Notes: generated by a model not told the origin, from the letters alone. A stretch of 21,716 nucleotides of DNA from Acidimicrobiaceae bacterium (GCA_003156795.1 PMHU01000159.1:3511-25226); one strand, 5' to 3'; counted from the first letter of the stretch, positions 7,605 through 15,233 are shown. Made by a program: numbers and translations.

Positions 7605-8311
7605 CCACGCCCAGGACCACCTACTCGGCCGGGGAGTCGGTCGCCTCGGTGACGATGGACGACGGCAAGGTCAATGTCATGTCACTGGCCATGCAGGCCG
7701 AGATCCACCAGGCCCTCGACCGGGCCCAGTCCGATGGTCTGGTGGTGTTCCTCACCGGGCGACCTGGGGTCTTCTCGGCCGGGTTCGACCTCGCCACCAT
7801 CCGGGGCGGAGGTCCGCAGGCGACCGACATGGTCCACGGCGGTTTCGAGCTGGCCGAGCGGATCCTGGCCTTCCCGAGGCCGGTGGTGATGGCGTGCACC
7901 GGGCATGCCATCGCCATGGGACTGTTCCTCCTTCTCTCGGGGGACTACCGCGTCGGGGTCGACGGCCCTTACCGGTTGACTGCGAACGAGGTGGCCATAG
8001 GCCTGACCATGCCCCGGGCCGCGGTGGAGATTCTCCGTCAGCGGCTCACTCCGGCCGCGTTCAACCGGGCCGTCACCGTCGCCGCACCCTTCTCTCCCGC
8101 AGGCGCCGTCGAAGCCGGGATATTCGACGAGCTGGCGGGCCCCACCGAACTCGGTGAACGGGCCGCGGCTGTAGCCGAATCGTGCGCCAACCTCGACCGA
8201 CGAGCCCACGCGGCATCGAAACTGCGGGCCCGTCGACCGACCCTAGAAGCGTTGAGGGCCGCCATCGAGGCCGACCTGGCCGCGGTCCAGGCGACCGACG
8301 GCTCGACCTGA
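7601..8311 (+). CDS. Crotonase-fold (enoyl-CoA hydratase/isomerase family) protein
   Basis: The protein has 236 residues. GRPGVFSAGFDLATI forms the first half of the oxyanion hole, and ACTGHAIAMGLFLLLSGDYRVG is the conserved crotonase core. In enoyl-CoA hydratases two glutamates act on water. Here E130 (ANEVAIGL) matches the second, but F109 sits where the first should be. A simple hydratase is therefore doubtful, and an isomerase, hydrolase or other CoA-ester reaction is possible. Family members with this core are often annotated loosely as enoyl-CoA hydratase. The start overlaps the dehydrogenase stop by 4 bases. Together they could process an alcohol or aldehyde and a CoA thioester in a small degradation pathway; that link is inferred from the operon. 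Confidence 0.9.
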   Translation: MTTPRTTYSAGESVASVTMDDGKVNVMSLAMQAEIHQALDRAQSDGLVVFLTGRPGVFSAGFDLATIRGGGPQATDMVHGGFELAERILAFPRPVVMACTGHAIAMGLFLLLSGDYRVGVDGPYRLTANEVAIGLTMPRAAVEILRQRLTPAAFNRAVTVAAPFSPAGAVEAGIFDELAGPTELGERAAAVAESCANLDRRAHAASKLRARRPTLEALRAAIEADLAAVQATDGST

Positions 8312-8400
8312 CGGCCGAGGCCGCCGACCCGGGATTCGACCCGCTTGACGGATCCGTCGCGGGAAGGAGACCTCTGGCTGACCCGGCTTTCGGTCACCCG

Positions 8401-9435
8401 CTACAACAGGTCCTGGGAGGTCCAGCACACCTTGTATGACCTTGGTCCATTTAGGTTGACGCTAAACAGCGCGCCCCAGATGCCCCGCTTGTCGTCGGCG
8501 GGACAGAACTTCGAGGTCGTTTCACCGTCCTGCTTGTACTCCGCGTTGAGCACCGGCTTGCCTGCCGCGAGGTAGGCATCCCAGTCGCCTCCCTTACCGG
8601 CGCAGGGATCGTCGTAGTAGTTGCACTCCTCGGTGAGCACACCGTCGAACAAGGGCTCGTCCGCCTTCTCATTGGCCGGATCGTTCTTTTGAAGCACCGC
8701 CAGCCCATCAGCGTGTACCTCGTAGGCGATCCAGCGCTCGAAGCCGGCCGAATCGGCCTGGGTCAGCCCCCAACCTCCTCCCTTAGCCCCGGTGGCGCTC
8801 TTGTTGGTGTAGCCGTCGAGATCGTCAGGCTCGACGGCATCCTGACCCTCGAGGCTGCACCAGTTGAAGCGCTGGTTGAGGGCGGCGGCAATGTTCACCG
8901 CCGCACCGGTGAGCGTCGAGGAGTCGCCGGCCACATAGTTCTCGAAACCGGCGATGTTCAACCACCACTCGTTCGAGTAGCCCTGCATCTGGTAGCTCTT
9001 CGCGGCATTCCCGTAGTCGGCGGCAGCAAAGTCTGAGTCGTCAGGGAAGCCGGTCTGGTAGGCGCCCGCCTCTACGTAGCACACGCTATAGTGGCCAGCC
9101 GAATGGATCGCCTGAACGACCGGCGATGCCCCAGTCGGGACTCCAAGCGTGCTACCAGAGGACGTGTTCGAATCGTAAAAAAGGTCGGTGTCCCAAATGT
9201 TCGCGCTCCCCGGCGCGGGGTAGGCCGCGCTGGTAGCCGGCAGTCCTGACAGTCCGGCGCGGGGCGGGTCGATTTCCCAGTACCACGAATCCGCCGTAGC
9301 CGGCAGAGTCTCATAGTGCGCGCCGCCCGACGCCGACTCGGAGATCGGCGCCTTCGCAACAGCTGGGCCAGCCGTCACAAAGGCGAGCGGCACGGCGAAC
9401 GCGACACTCGCAACGATGCGAGTCATCGGTCTCAT
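8401..9435 (-). CDS. Secreted GH114-type glycosidase (endo-alpha-1,4-polygalactosaminidase-like)
   Basis: The protein has about 344 residues. A signal peptide is clear: Arg near the start, a hydrophobic run (VASVAFAVPLAFVTAG), and PAVA-K as the likely cut. The mature part has the order of motifs seen in the GH114/TM1410 TIM-barrel family: WYWEIDPP, IWDTDLFYDS, HYSVCYVEAGAYQTG, WWLNIAGFENY, QDAVEPDDLDGY, AYEVHADGLAVLQKND, and EECNYYDDP. The acidic residues of EPDDLDGY and ECNYYD are the expected active-site area. GH114 enzymes cut galactosamine-rich exopolysaccharide. Substrate choice here is an inference. The open frame reaches a GTG at 9441; ATG 9435 and ATG 9426 are both possible starts. 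It is convergent with the crotonase gene, with an 89-base gap that shows nothing. Confidence 0.9.
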   Translation of the reverse strand: MRPMTRIVASVAFAVPLAFVTAGPAVAKAPISESASGGAHYETLPATADSWYWEIDPPRAGLSGLPATSAAYPAPGSANIWDTDLFYDSNTSSGSTLGVPTGASPVVQAIHSAGHYSVCYVEAGAYQTGFPDDSDFAAADYGNAAKSYQMQGYSNEWWLNIAGFENYVAGDSSTLTGAAVNIAAALNQRFNWCSLEGQDAVEPDDLDGYTNKSATGAKGGGWGLTQADSAGFERWIAYEVHADGLAVLQKNDPANEKADEPLFDGVLTEECNYYDDPCAGKGGDWDAYLAAGKPVLNAEYKQDGETTSKFCPADDKRGIWGALFSVNLNGPRSYKVCWTSQDLL

Positions 9436-9509
9436 CGACACGACCGAAAGTCAAGCAGGCCCGTCCTGTTGCCTCAAGAATCCGACCGCAGCATTTGGTC
9501 ACAAGGATC

Positions 9510-9528
9510 ACCGACGCAGACCGTCGGT
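9510..9528 (-). terminator. Possible hairpin terminator of the VC0807-like gene
   Basis: ACCGACG (9510-9516) and CGTCGGT (9522-9528) form a 7-bp stem with a 5-base loop, 25 bases past the stop of the minus-strand membrane protein gene. No U-tract follows, so the call is tentative. The 111-base gap also contains the promoter for the GH114 gene. Confidence 0.4.
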
Positions 9529-9552
9529 TCCCGAGCGGAGCGATCCGAATGC

Positions 9553-10275
9553 CTAGTGGGCCGGCATAGGCGGGGGAGCCTCGCCTCGTTCGCTGGAACC
9601 GGCTCGGAGACGGTCACCTTCGGCTCGGCGCCTCTTTCCGTAGGAGACGTTCCACATGATCACCAATCCGAATACGGCATACGGAAGCAGCTGGGTGATG
9701 GCCTTGGCCGTGGAAATGCTCATGGACTCCACGATGAGCGCCTTGACCGAGGCTTCGATGATGAAGACGACGCCCCACACCACCGTGATCACCCGGAACA
9801 CGTGACGGAAGCCTTCATAGCGCCACATATCGGCGAACTCCCGGCCCCTCTTCGTGTCCGGCCCCATGAACGTGAGGGCGAAGCGGAACATCATCGGCTT
9901 GGCCGTCGCCAAGGATGCGAGGCACACGACGCCGAACACCGCGGTCGGCACGATCCCCTCCAGCAGCACCAGCTTGGCGCTGTGGCTGACCAAGCCGACC
10001 GTGGTACCGACCGCTATGCCGATCAGGACGACCAGACCGACGAAGTCGACCTTGCGGTGCAGGATGAGCCCGCCGATAACCCGGACGGCGGGAAGGACCC
10101 CGCTTAAGACCAGCGCGCTCACGTTGGAGAGCCCGGCGCCCTTGAGCCCGTAGTAAGCGACGAGGGGCCCGACGATGTCGAACACCAACGTTGGCAGGAG
10201 CGACCGCACCCTCAGCTGTCGGTCGTCGCCGGATGCTGGCGTGGGTTCCGCTTCCGCCGGACCAGTCGCGCTCAT
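9553..10275 (-). CDS. VC0807-like integral membrane protein
   Basis: The protein has about 240 residues and several hydrophobic segments, including LLPTLVFDIVGPLVAYYGL, VSALVLSGVLPAVRVIGGLIL, FVGLVVLIGIAVGTTVGLV, the segment with VPTAVFGVVCLASL, VFRVITVVWGVVFIIEASV and the segment with LLPYAVFGLVIMWN. The layout, with a conserved DIVGPL..YY near the start and RP.M-type residues (KPMMFRFA), fits VC0807-family membrane proteins, whose role is not established. The C-terminus is charged and Pro-rich. The open frame extends to a TTG at 10320; I prefer ATG 10275 because the upstream 15 residues look non-conserved. It is next to the GH114 gene on the same strand, but the 111-base gap and hairpin argue against one operon. 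Confidence 0.8.
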   Translation of the reverse strand: MSATGPAEAEPTPASGDDRQLRVRSLLPTLVFDIVGPLVAYYGLKGAGLSNVSALVLSGVLPAVRVIGGLILHRKVDFVGLVVLIGIAVGTTVGLVSHSAKLVLLEGIVPTAVFGVVCLASLATAKPMMFRFALTFMGPDTKRGREFADMWRYEGFRHVFRVITVVWGVVFIIEASVKALIVESMSISTAKAITQLLPYAVFGLVIMWNVSYGKRRRAEGDRLRAGSSERGEAPPPMPAH

Positions 10276-10336
10276 AGGCTCGTTGCGCAGACTACTGACC
10301 GGCACCCGGCCGACCACCAACGACGATCATCCGTCG

Positions 10337-10684
10337 CTACGTCGTGCCGACCGAGTCACCTGTATCGTCGCCTCTCGGCGCCGGGTTCCAGATCGAAGCG
10401 ACTTCGGCTTCGAAGATCGACATCTCAGGCGGTCTGACGGCCAGGGCCGTTGCCTCCCGTACGAACTCCCCCGACGCCGGTAGGCGGAAGTGGGCTTCAA
10501 GCGCCCCGGCATCTTCCCACCGCTCGATGAACACCACCCGGAGCTCGTTCTCGACGTCACGGTGAATGCTGTGCAACAGGCATCCCGGCTCCTGGCGGGA
10601 ACGTTGGACGTGCGCCAGGCCCAGCTGCAGGATGCGATCGATCGTGTCCGGTCGGGCTTCGACGCTGCCGGTAACGATCAACAT
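10337..10684 (-). CDS. ABM-domain monooxygenase-like protein (YgiN/antibiotic biosynthesis monooxygenase fold)
   Basis: The protein has 115 residues from the ATG at 10684, close to the normal size for one ABM domain. It opens MLIVTGSVEARP, followed by the helix-strand pattern EPGCLLHSIHRD and FIERWEDAGALEAHFRLP, which is typical of small ferredoxin-like dimeric ABM proteins. Family members act on quinols, heme or polyketides, or only bind small molecules; nothing here picks a substrate. The frame stays open upstream to 10873, but that part is Arg/Pro-rich, overlaps the GlxA-type gene and is not part of the family. It lies downstream of that regulator on the same strand with a 73-base gap and could be co-transcribed with it. 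Confidence 0.85.
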   Translation of the reverse strand: MLIVTGSVEARPDTIDRILQLGLAHVQRSRQEPGCLLHSIHRDVENELRVVFIERWEDAGALEAHFRLPASGEFVREATALAVRPPEMSIFEAEVASIWNPAPRGDDTGDSVGTT

Positions 10685-10757
10685 GGCACGAGGGTACCGA
10701 AAGGCGCGATCCTCAATTGTCTGCTCGTGACCGGGCGGCTGGCCGCTGAATCGAGGC

Positions 10758-11828
10758 TCAGCCGGCGCGCCGGGTCTGGAACGTGCGGCGGTACGATTGC
10801 GGGCTGGTGTGCACGGTCCGGTGAAAGTGTTTCCGGAGGTTGGCCGCGGTGGAGAACCCACTGTGTTCTGCAACCGAATCTATCGATAGGTCGGTGGTCT
10901 CGAGCAGCCGTTGGGCCAGGCGTACGCGTTGACGCAGCAGCCACTGATACGGGGTGGTCCCGGTTGCCGCTTGGAATCGTCGAGCGAAGCTGCGCGGGCT
11001 CATGGCGGCGCGTGCTGCGAGATCTTCGATAGTGATGGGCTGGTCGAGGTTCTCGTCCATCCAGGTAACGGTGTCGGCGAACAGGTTCGAGTCGTCGAGC
11101 GCGGGCAGCGGGGACGTGATGTATTGGGCTTGTCCACCGTCGCGCTGCGGGGGCACGACGAGCTGACGGGCCAACTGGGTGGCGATCTCGCTGCCATGGT
11201 CGCGGCGGACCAGATGCAAGCAGAGATCCATGCTGGCGGCGCTGCCCGCGGAGGTCAGGATGTCGCCCTCGTCGACGAAGAGCACACCAGGTTCGACGGT
11301 CACGTCCGGATAATTAGCGGCCAGCTGACGGCACTCCGTCCAGTGGGTAGTGGCTCGCCGACCGTCGAGAAGGCCAGCCCGGGCCAGGACGAACGCGCCG
11401 GTGCAAAGCGAGACGATCCGGGCTCCGCGCCCGTGGGCGCGCCGCAACAGCGCAGACATCTCCGGCGGAGTTTGATCGACATTCATCGTCGGCAGCACGA
11501 TCACCGTGTCCGCCGAGGCGATCTTGTCGGGGCCGTGCTCGGCGATTATCTGGAATCCCCCTTCTACCGCTAGCGGGCCCGGGGAGAGCGCGCACACGAA
11601 CAGGCGATACCAGGGGGCGTCGAACATGTCTTCCCACTCGGCCCCGAACACATCGCAGGCCACACCCAGTTCGAACGGCGTGATCCCGTCGTGGACGACC
11701 ACCGCAACCACATGCCGGCGACGCCTCCTGTGGGGCCTGGCAGGTGCGTTGCCGGCCCCGTGTTGGGGCGACGCCAGATTGGCGGGCGACCCGCCATTGG
11801 CAGGATAGTCGCGTAATACGTCATTCAT
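10758..11828 (-). CDS. GlxA-type AraC family transcriptional regulator (DJ-1/PfpI domain plus AraC HTH)
   Basis: The protein has 356 residues. Residues about 38-215 form a DJ-1/PfpI-like domain: it opens HVVAVVVHDGITPFELGVAC and has an elbow at SLCTGAFVLARAGLL with C142 in the nucleophile position. Residues about 245-350 carry the two AraC helix-turn-helix motifs, with TIEDLAARAAMSPRSFARRF and HSGFSTAANLRKHFHRTV. Such proteins are transcription factors whose amidotransferase-like domain probably senses a small molecule rather than catalysing. The start ATG at 11828 has no strong ribosome binding site. The gene is divergent from a small unknown gene, and the downstream ABM gene may be a target. 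Confidence 0.92.
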   Translation of the reverse strand: MNDVLRDYPANGGSPANLASPQHGAGNAPARPHRRRRRHVVAVVVHDGITPFELGVACDVFGAEWEDMFDAPWYRLFVCALSPGPLAVEGGFQIIAEHGPDKIASADTVIVLPTMNVDQTPPEMSALLRRAHGRGARIVSLCTGAFVLARAGLLDGRRATTHWTECRQLAANYPDVTVEPGVLFVDEGDILTSAGSAASMDLCLHLVRRDHGSEIATQLARQLVVPPQRDGGQAQYITSPLPALDDSNLFADTVTWMDENLDQPITIEDLAARAAMSPRSFARRFQAATGTTPYQWLLRQRVRLAQRLLETTDLSIDSVAEHSGFSTAANLRKHFHRTVHTSPQSYRRTFQTRRAG

Positions 11829-11834
11829 GCCACT

Positions 11835-11841
11835 TACCCTA
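11835..11841. promoter_or_regulatory. Overlapping -10-like hexamers on both strands
   Basis: TACCCTA gives TACCCT on the plus strand (11835-11840) and TAGGGT on the minus strand (11836-11841). The minus-strand copy ends 7 bases before the ATG of the AraC-type gene, the spacing seen in leaderless actinobacterial transcripts. No good -35 is visible for either direction, so this is weak evidence. Confidence 0.3.
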
Positions 11842-11868
11842 ATCGGGTTCTTGGCTCAAAGTTGCAGC

Positions 11869-12351
11869 ATGAACAAAGAACCGACAACCCAAACCAATAA
11901 CCCCGCCGACCGCAGGTGGGACCGGACGCTCGCCCGTCTGCGCGCCACTTCCCTCGACCGCCAGCTGGCGTCGGGGACGCCGCCGGGATGGAACCGGCCT
12001 TTGGCGGCCCGAGCCCGCTACATCACCGGGACCGAACGCGGCCAGACCCTCGTTACGGACTGGAAGCACCTCCTGGACGCGTGCACGCAGCCAAGAGCGG
12101 CCCGCACCTTACGCACCCCTTTGTGTCGAGACCGGATCCTGGCCGCCGAAGCCGACATACACGACATGCTCGCCGCTATATCCGAGGCCCGACTGGAATC
12201 AGCAGCCGGTGTAGCCATGGCCTCACTGTTGCTTCGCGACGGAACGGGTCCCCTGTACAACCGTCACTGCCCGACCGACCTCACCGCCGCCATCCGGAAT
12301 GCGACGACACACATCCGAAACCGGACGCCGGCACACCTGGCCACGACCTGA
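11869..12351 (+). CDS. Hypothetical protein, Arg/Ala-rich, helical
   Basis: The protein has 160 residues from the ATG at 11869 (the frame opens 42 bases earlier at 11827, overlapping the AraC gene start). I do not recognise a named family. The sequence is mostly helical, with an N-terminal RRWDRTLARLRATSLDRQL segment, then LAARARYITG, LLDACTQPRAARTL and a C-terminal NRHCPTDLTAAIRNATTHIRN. There are two Cys and no signal peptide or membrane segment. Its codon use matches its neighbours, which favours a real gene. No ribosome binding site is visible. It is divergent from the GlxA-type regulator and could be its target, but nothing in the sequence shows a function. Confidence 0.6.
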   Translation: MNKEPTTQTNNPADRRWDRTLARLRATSLDRQLASGTPPGWNRPLAARARYITGTERGQTLVTDWKHLLDACTQPRAARTLRTPLCRDRILAAEADIHDMLAAISEARLESAAGVAMASLLLRDGTGPLYNRHCPTDLTAAIRNATTHIRNRTPAHLATT

Positions 12352-12367
12352 GAACTTGTCCGTTGCC

Positions 12368-12399
12368 ATCACGTCCATGACCCGGGTCCTGGACGTGAT
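12368..12399. terminator. 32-nt near-perfect palindrome between convergent genes, likely bidirectional terminator
   Basis: ATCACGTCCA (12368-12377) pairs with TGGACGTGAT (12390-12399). Between them GACCC pairs with GGGTC, with one T/C mismatch in between. It lies 17 bases after the stop of the hypothetical gene and touches the stop of the DUF385 gene on the other strand. Its position between converging genes fits a shared hairpin terminator. There is no U-tract. Confidence 0.6.
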
Positions 12400-12908
12400 C
12401 AGCGCGGCGTCAGCCGGAGAACCCGCCCGCCTGCGGCCCACGCCAAGTGAAGATCGGGACGACTCGGGACGCCCGCCTTATCAAGGCCGATCTGGTTGAA
12501 CTTGGCGAAGTTGTGGTTGTCGCTCGCCATGACGGCGTATTGCTCTACGACGCCATCCTCGTCGACGAGGACCTCAACGTCCGCGGGGCGACGCTTGCCC
12601 CTCAACCGAATGTCCACCGGCTCGCCGGTGCGCAGGTTGCGCCCCCACGCGAACGACGTACCTACCAGCAGAGTCCCGTCCTGGCGGGTGTAAGCGACCG
12701 GGACGGCGTAGTGCCGGCCCGACTTGCGACCGACGACGTACACGGTAATCAGGCGGTTGCCCACGACCCGGCACAACAACGGCGTCCGCAGCAGCCCCCG
12801 GACGATCCGGTTCACCAGACCCTGCAAAGCCAAGGTCTGCGCCCTGGCCCCCGACGTCGGTGGCCCGTCTGGCGATGGATTGGAAGGCTCGGAACTCACC
12901 GGATGCAT
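12399..12908 (-). CDS. DUF385/Ddn-like F420-dependent nitroreductase family protein
   Basis: The protein has 169 residues. A Pro/Ser-rich N-terminal tail of about 30 residues precedes the split-barrel core, with RTPLLCRVVGNRLITVYVVGRKSGR, YAVPVAYTRQDGTLLVGTSFAWGRN, and LRTGEPVDIRLRGKRRPADVEVL. These match the DUF385 deazaflavin-dependent nitroreductase family of actinobacteria, in which reduced F420 donates hydride to quinones or nitro compounds. Whether this copy binds F420 is inferred from family. The ATG at 12908 begins a long tail, and a later start is possible. It is divergent from the SGNH hydrolase gene, 62 bases apart, and convergent with the hypothetical gene. Confidence 0.88.
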   Translation of the reverse strand: MHPVSSEPSNPSPDGPPTSGARAQTLALQGLVNRIVRGLLRTPLLCRVVGNRLITVYVVGRKSGRHYAVPVAYTRQDGTLLVGTSFAWGRNLRTGEPVDIRLRGKRRPADVEVLVDEDGVVEQYAVMASDNHNFAKFNQIGLDKAGVPSRPDLHLAWAAGGRVLRLTPR

Positions 12909-12970
12909 GCTACGCCCTCACCCAGGCCGCGCCACCTGACGCCCCGCCCTGCCCCCGCCTTCAGCGATGA

Positions 12971-13842
12971 ATGCGTCGTGTCGATGAGAACATGGTGGCG
13001 AAGGCTCAACCGCGACCGCCCAGGCACCGCCCGTTGTCTAGCCACCATGGGCGTCTCGTTTTCCTCGTTGGTGCCCTCGTCGTCGCGTCGATTGGGGTGT
13101 TCGGACTGCAGGGGTCCAGGGCGTCTGGGGGTCCTGGCTCTTGCTCGACCAACGCCACGTGCACTCGCGTTCTCTTCATAGTAGACAGCCTCACCTACGT
13201 CAACGATCTGCCTGTGACGTTCGCCGAGCTGGCCTGGGCCGGAGGACACCGCGTCTACACCCGAGCACTGGCATCCAGCGGCGAGACGCTCGCCGGACAT
13301 GTGGCGGATCCGTCGACGGCGCCCACGATCATGTCGGAACATTGGAACGCGGTCGTCCTCCAAGACCAGAGCGAGAACCCCGCCCTTGCCTACTATCTCC
13401 GGAGCGAGACGACCCGGCGGCCACTCAGCTGGTTGCCACGATTCGCAAGGACGGTGCCGAGCCGCTTCTATTCGTCACCTGGGCGCACCAGGCGGGATGG
13501 CCACAGGCCGACCTTCCCGACTACGCGACGATGCAGGCCGCGATCGACCAGGGCTATCTCGGTCTGGCGGGCAACCTTGGCGTTCCCATCGCGCCCGTTG
13601 GCGAGACGTGGCAGACGGTGGTCTCCAGTCAGACGAACGCCGACCTCTGGCAGAGTGATGGCGTTCACCCGACCCTGGCCGGCACGTACCTCGCCGCCTG
13701 TGTCTTCTACGCCACCATCTTTCACCAGAGCCCGGTGGGCCTCTCATATCGCGACAACTTGTCGCACTCCGAGGCAACAGGTCTGCAACAGGCAGCCGCG
13801 TCAACCGTCCTCAGCGACCCCGCCACCCGGGGCTTGTCCTGA
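12971..13842 (+). pseudogene. Secreted SGNH/GDSL-type hydrolase, split by a frameshift near 13395-13420
   Basis: The first frame (from ATG 12971 or ATG 12992) encodes a basic leader, a hydrophobic signal/anchor (LVFLVGALVVASIGVFG) and then the SGNH block I: RVLFIVDSLTYVNDLP with S73 as nucleophile. It continues through NAVVLQDQSENPALAYY and then loses similarity. The second frame (one base back) takes up with DPAATQLVATIRKDG, LLFVTWAHQAGWP, and the catalytic pair QSDGVHPTLAGTYL (Asp 13657, His 13666), ending at 13842. Together they make one complete family-sized hydrolase of about 290 residues. One base has been lost, or two gained, around 13395-13420. The same region contains a C4 run at 13378-13381, so an assembly error is also possible. 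Both halves are well preserved. Confidence 0.85.
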
Positions 13843-13883
13843 CCACGTAGCGCATGGTTGCTCTGGTGTCGGGCGCGCCGAAC

Positions 13884-14525
13884 CTAGGCGTAAATGTTGG
13901 GAGGCGAACCGGGACCGCCAGCTCTGCGACCGGTGGCCACGAGGATCCACTCCATGGCTGCGTCCGTCGGGGCGGGTGCTTCGCCGTGCCAGCCCTGCCG
14001 GCCCAGAACGAAGTTGACGTGGGATACCGCGCCGTTTAGTCCCGGGTCGGTCTGGCACGGGCGGACGAGAGCGGCCCGGATGTCGTCGGCATGCACGAAG
14101 GCGTCGAACCACAGGGCTTCGACCCCGTCCCCGAGGGTGCCGTCGAAACCGCCGGGCGCCGGGCCCTGCCAGGCGGTGTCGTCGAATACGGCGAGCAGTC
14201 CGACCGCGGCTTTGCGGACCTCGGCACATTCGTCCGCCACCTCGATCGCGCTGCGACCCCGGCGCTCGGCTACCTCCCGAGCGGTTACCTCGGGGCTTCC
14301 GAGACCGTCGAAACGTCCGGCAACCACGTCGGCCATGCTGCCGACGGTATGGGCCGCTACATCGGCGACGGTCCAGCCGTCGCATCGGCTCGGGGTCGAC
14401 CATTCGGCTGGGGTGAGGCTTCGCAACAGGGTCTCGAAGTCCTCGAGCTGGTCAAGGAGCCCGTCCGACACGACATCTCTTGGCAGCGCCACAATCCCTC
14501 CCTGGTTGACCGTCGCAACTAACAT
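13884..14525 (-). CDS. Maleylpyruvate-isomerase-like, mycothiol-dependent DinB family protein
   Basis: The protein has about 213 residues. SRCDGWTVADVAAHTVGSM holds the conserved first His of the actinobacterial TIGR03083-type family, and FVHADDIRAAL with nearby Asp and His residues supplies further likely metal ligands. Related enzymes use mycothiol to isomerise maleylpyruvate; many paralogs have unknown substrates, so the name is for the family only. The frame starts at ATG 14540 and an in-frame ATG at 14525 is slightly closer to the usual length; neither has a strong ribosome binding site. The gene is divergent from the TetR gene, suggesting that the TetR may also control this one. Confidence 0.85.
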   Translation of the reverse strand: MLVATVNQGGIVALPRDVVSDGLLDQLEDFETLLRSLTPAEWSTPSRCDGWTVADVAAHTVGSMADVVAGRFDGLGSPEVTAREVAERRGRSAIEVADECAEVRKAAVGLLAVFDDTAWQGPAPGGFDGTLGDGVEALWFDAFVHADDIRAALVRPCQTDPGLNGAVSHVNFVLGRQGWHGEAPAPTDAAMEWILVATGRRAGGPGSPPNIYA

Positions 14526-14578
14526 GCAGCCTGCCCGCATTTATCTCACACGGAGGCCCGACGGTCAAGGAGACAGAG

Positions 14579-15166
14579 GTCACAGCGCGCCGCACCCAGG
14601 CCCAGCGTCGGGCCGCCACCCGACAGGCCCTGATCGATTCGGGCCGGGCCCTGTTCGCCGAGCGCGGCTTCGCCGGAGTTGGGCGGGAGGAGATCGTCGC
14701 TCGCGCCGGGGTCACCCGAGGCGCGATGTACCACTACTTCCCGTCGAAGGAAGACCTGTTCCGGGCGGTCTACGAACAAGTCGAACAGGGCCTGCTCCAA
14801 GCCGTAGCCGAAGCGGCATCGGCCGACACCGACCCCGTCAACCAACTGCGGCTCGGGACAGAAGCGTTCCTGCGCGCCGCGGCCACCGGCGAAATTAGGC
14901 GCATATCGCTGATCGACGCGCCCGCTGTGCTCTCCACCGAGACCCGGCGCCAGCTCAACGAGGACTACGGGCTCGGGCTCGTCCGCGAAGCCCTGACAGG
15001 CGTGCACGCCGCTGGCCGCCTCAGGGTGGGACCGCCCGCCATCCTGGCCCCGCTCCTGCTCGCGGCCATGCACGAAGCAGCCACCCAGATCGCCGAGGGC
15101 GCTCCCGCGGCTGAGGTCATCACCACGGTCAACGACCTGATCAGCCACATCACCGCGCCGCCCTGA
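14579..15166 (+). CDS. TetR family transcriptional regulator without a normal start codon
   Basis: From 14579 the reading frame encodes about 195 residues. These include the helix-turn-helix LIDSGRALFAERGFAGVGRE, EIVARAGVTRGAMYHYFPSKEDLF, and a helical C-terminal domain. In this frame the first ATG is at 14726, in the middle of the HTH (MYHYFPSK), so it cannot be the real start. No ATG, GTG or TTG occurs in frame upstream before the stop at 14507; the only candidates are a CTG at 14531 and the GTC at 14579. An AAGGAG at 14567-14572 stands 6 bases before the GTC, exactly where a GTG would be expected. The GTC may thus be a mutated or miscalled GTG. The gene leads a plus-strand series and is divergent from the DinB-type gene. 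Confidence 0.82.
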   Translation, partial: VTARRTQAQRRAATRQALIDSGRALFAERGFAGVGREEIVARAGVTRGAMYHYFPSKEDLFRAVYEQVEQGLLQAVAEAASADTDPVNQLRLGTEAFLRAAATGEIRRISLIDAPAVLSTETRRQLNEDYGLGLVREALTGVHAAGRLRVGPPAILAPLLLAAMHEAATQIAEGAPAAEVITTVNDLISHITAPP

Positions 15167-15215
15167 CCCCGCCGCCCCTGCCACCCCGGCCGCGCCGGAC
15201 GCGCCGGCCGCGCCC

Positions 15216-15233
15216 GGGTGGAGACGTCCACCC
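15216..15233 (+). terminator. Possible hairpin after the TetR gene
   Basis: GGGTGGA (15216-15222) and TCCACCC (15227-15233) form a 7-bp stem with a GACG tetraloop, 50 bases after the TetR stop. Just before it lie three similar 9-mers in a row (GGCCGCGCC, GGACGCGCC, GGCCGCGCC, 15188-15214). There is no U-tract. It could end the TetR message or attenuate the downstream operon. Confidence 0.35.

Noticed and set aside
10685..10873. Upstream extension of the ABM gene
   Set aside because: The residues are Arg/Pro-rich and lie over the GlxA-type gene; the ABM domain begins precisely at ATG 10684.
12971..13842. Programmed -1 frameshift as an explanation of the split SGNH gene
   Set aside because: No slippery heptamer with a downstream structure was found at the junction, and SGNH hydrolases are not known to use this.
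13894..14898. 334-codon plus-strand frame across the DinB and TetR genes
   Set aside because: It is antisense to one gene and out of frame with the other, and its Arg/Ser/Pro composition is typical of a shadow frame.
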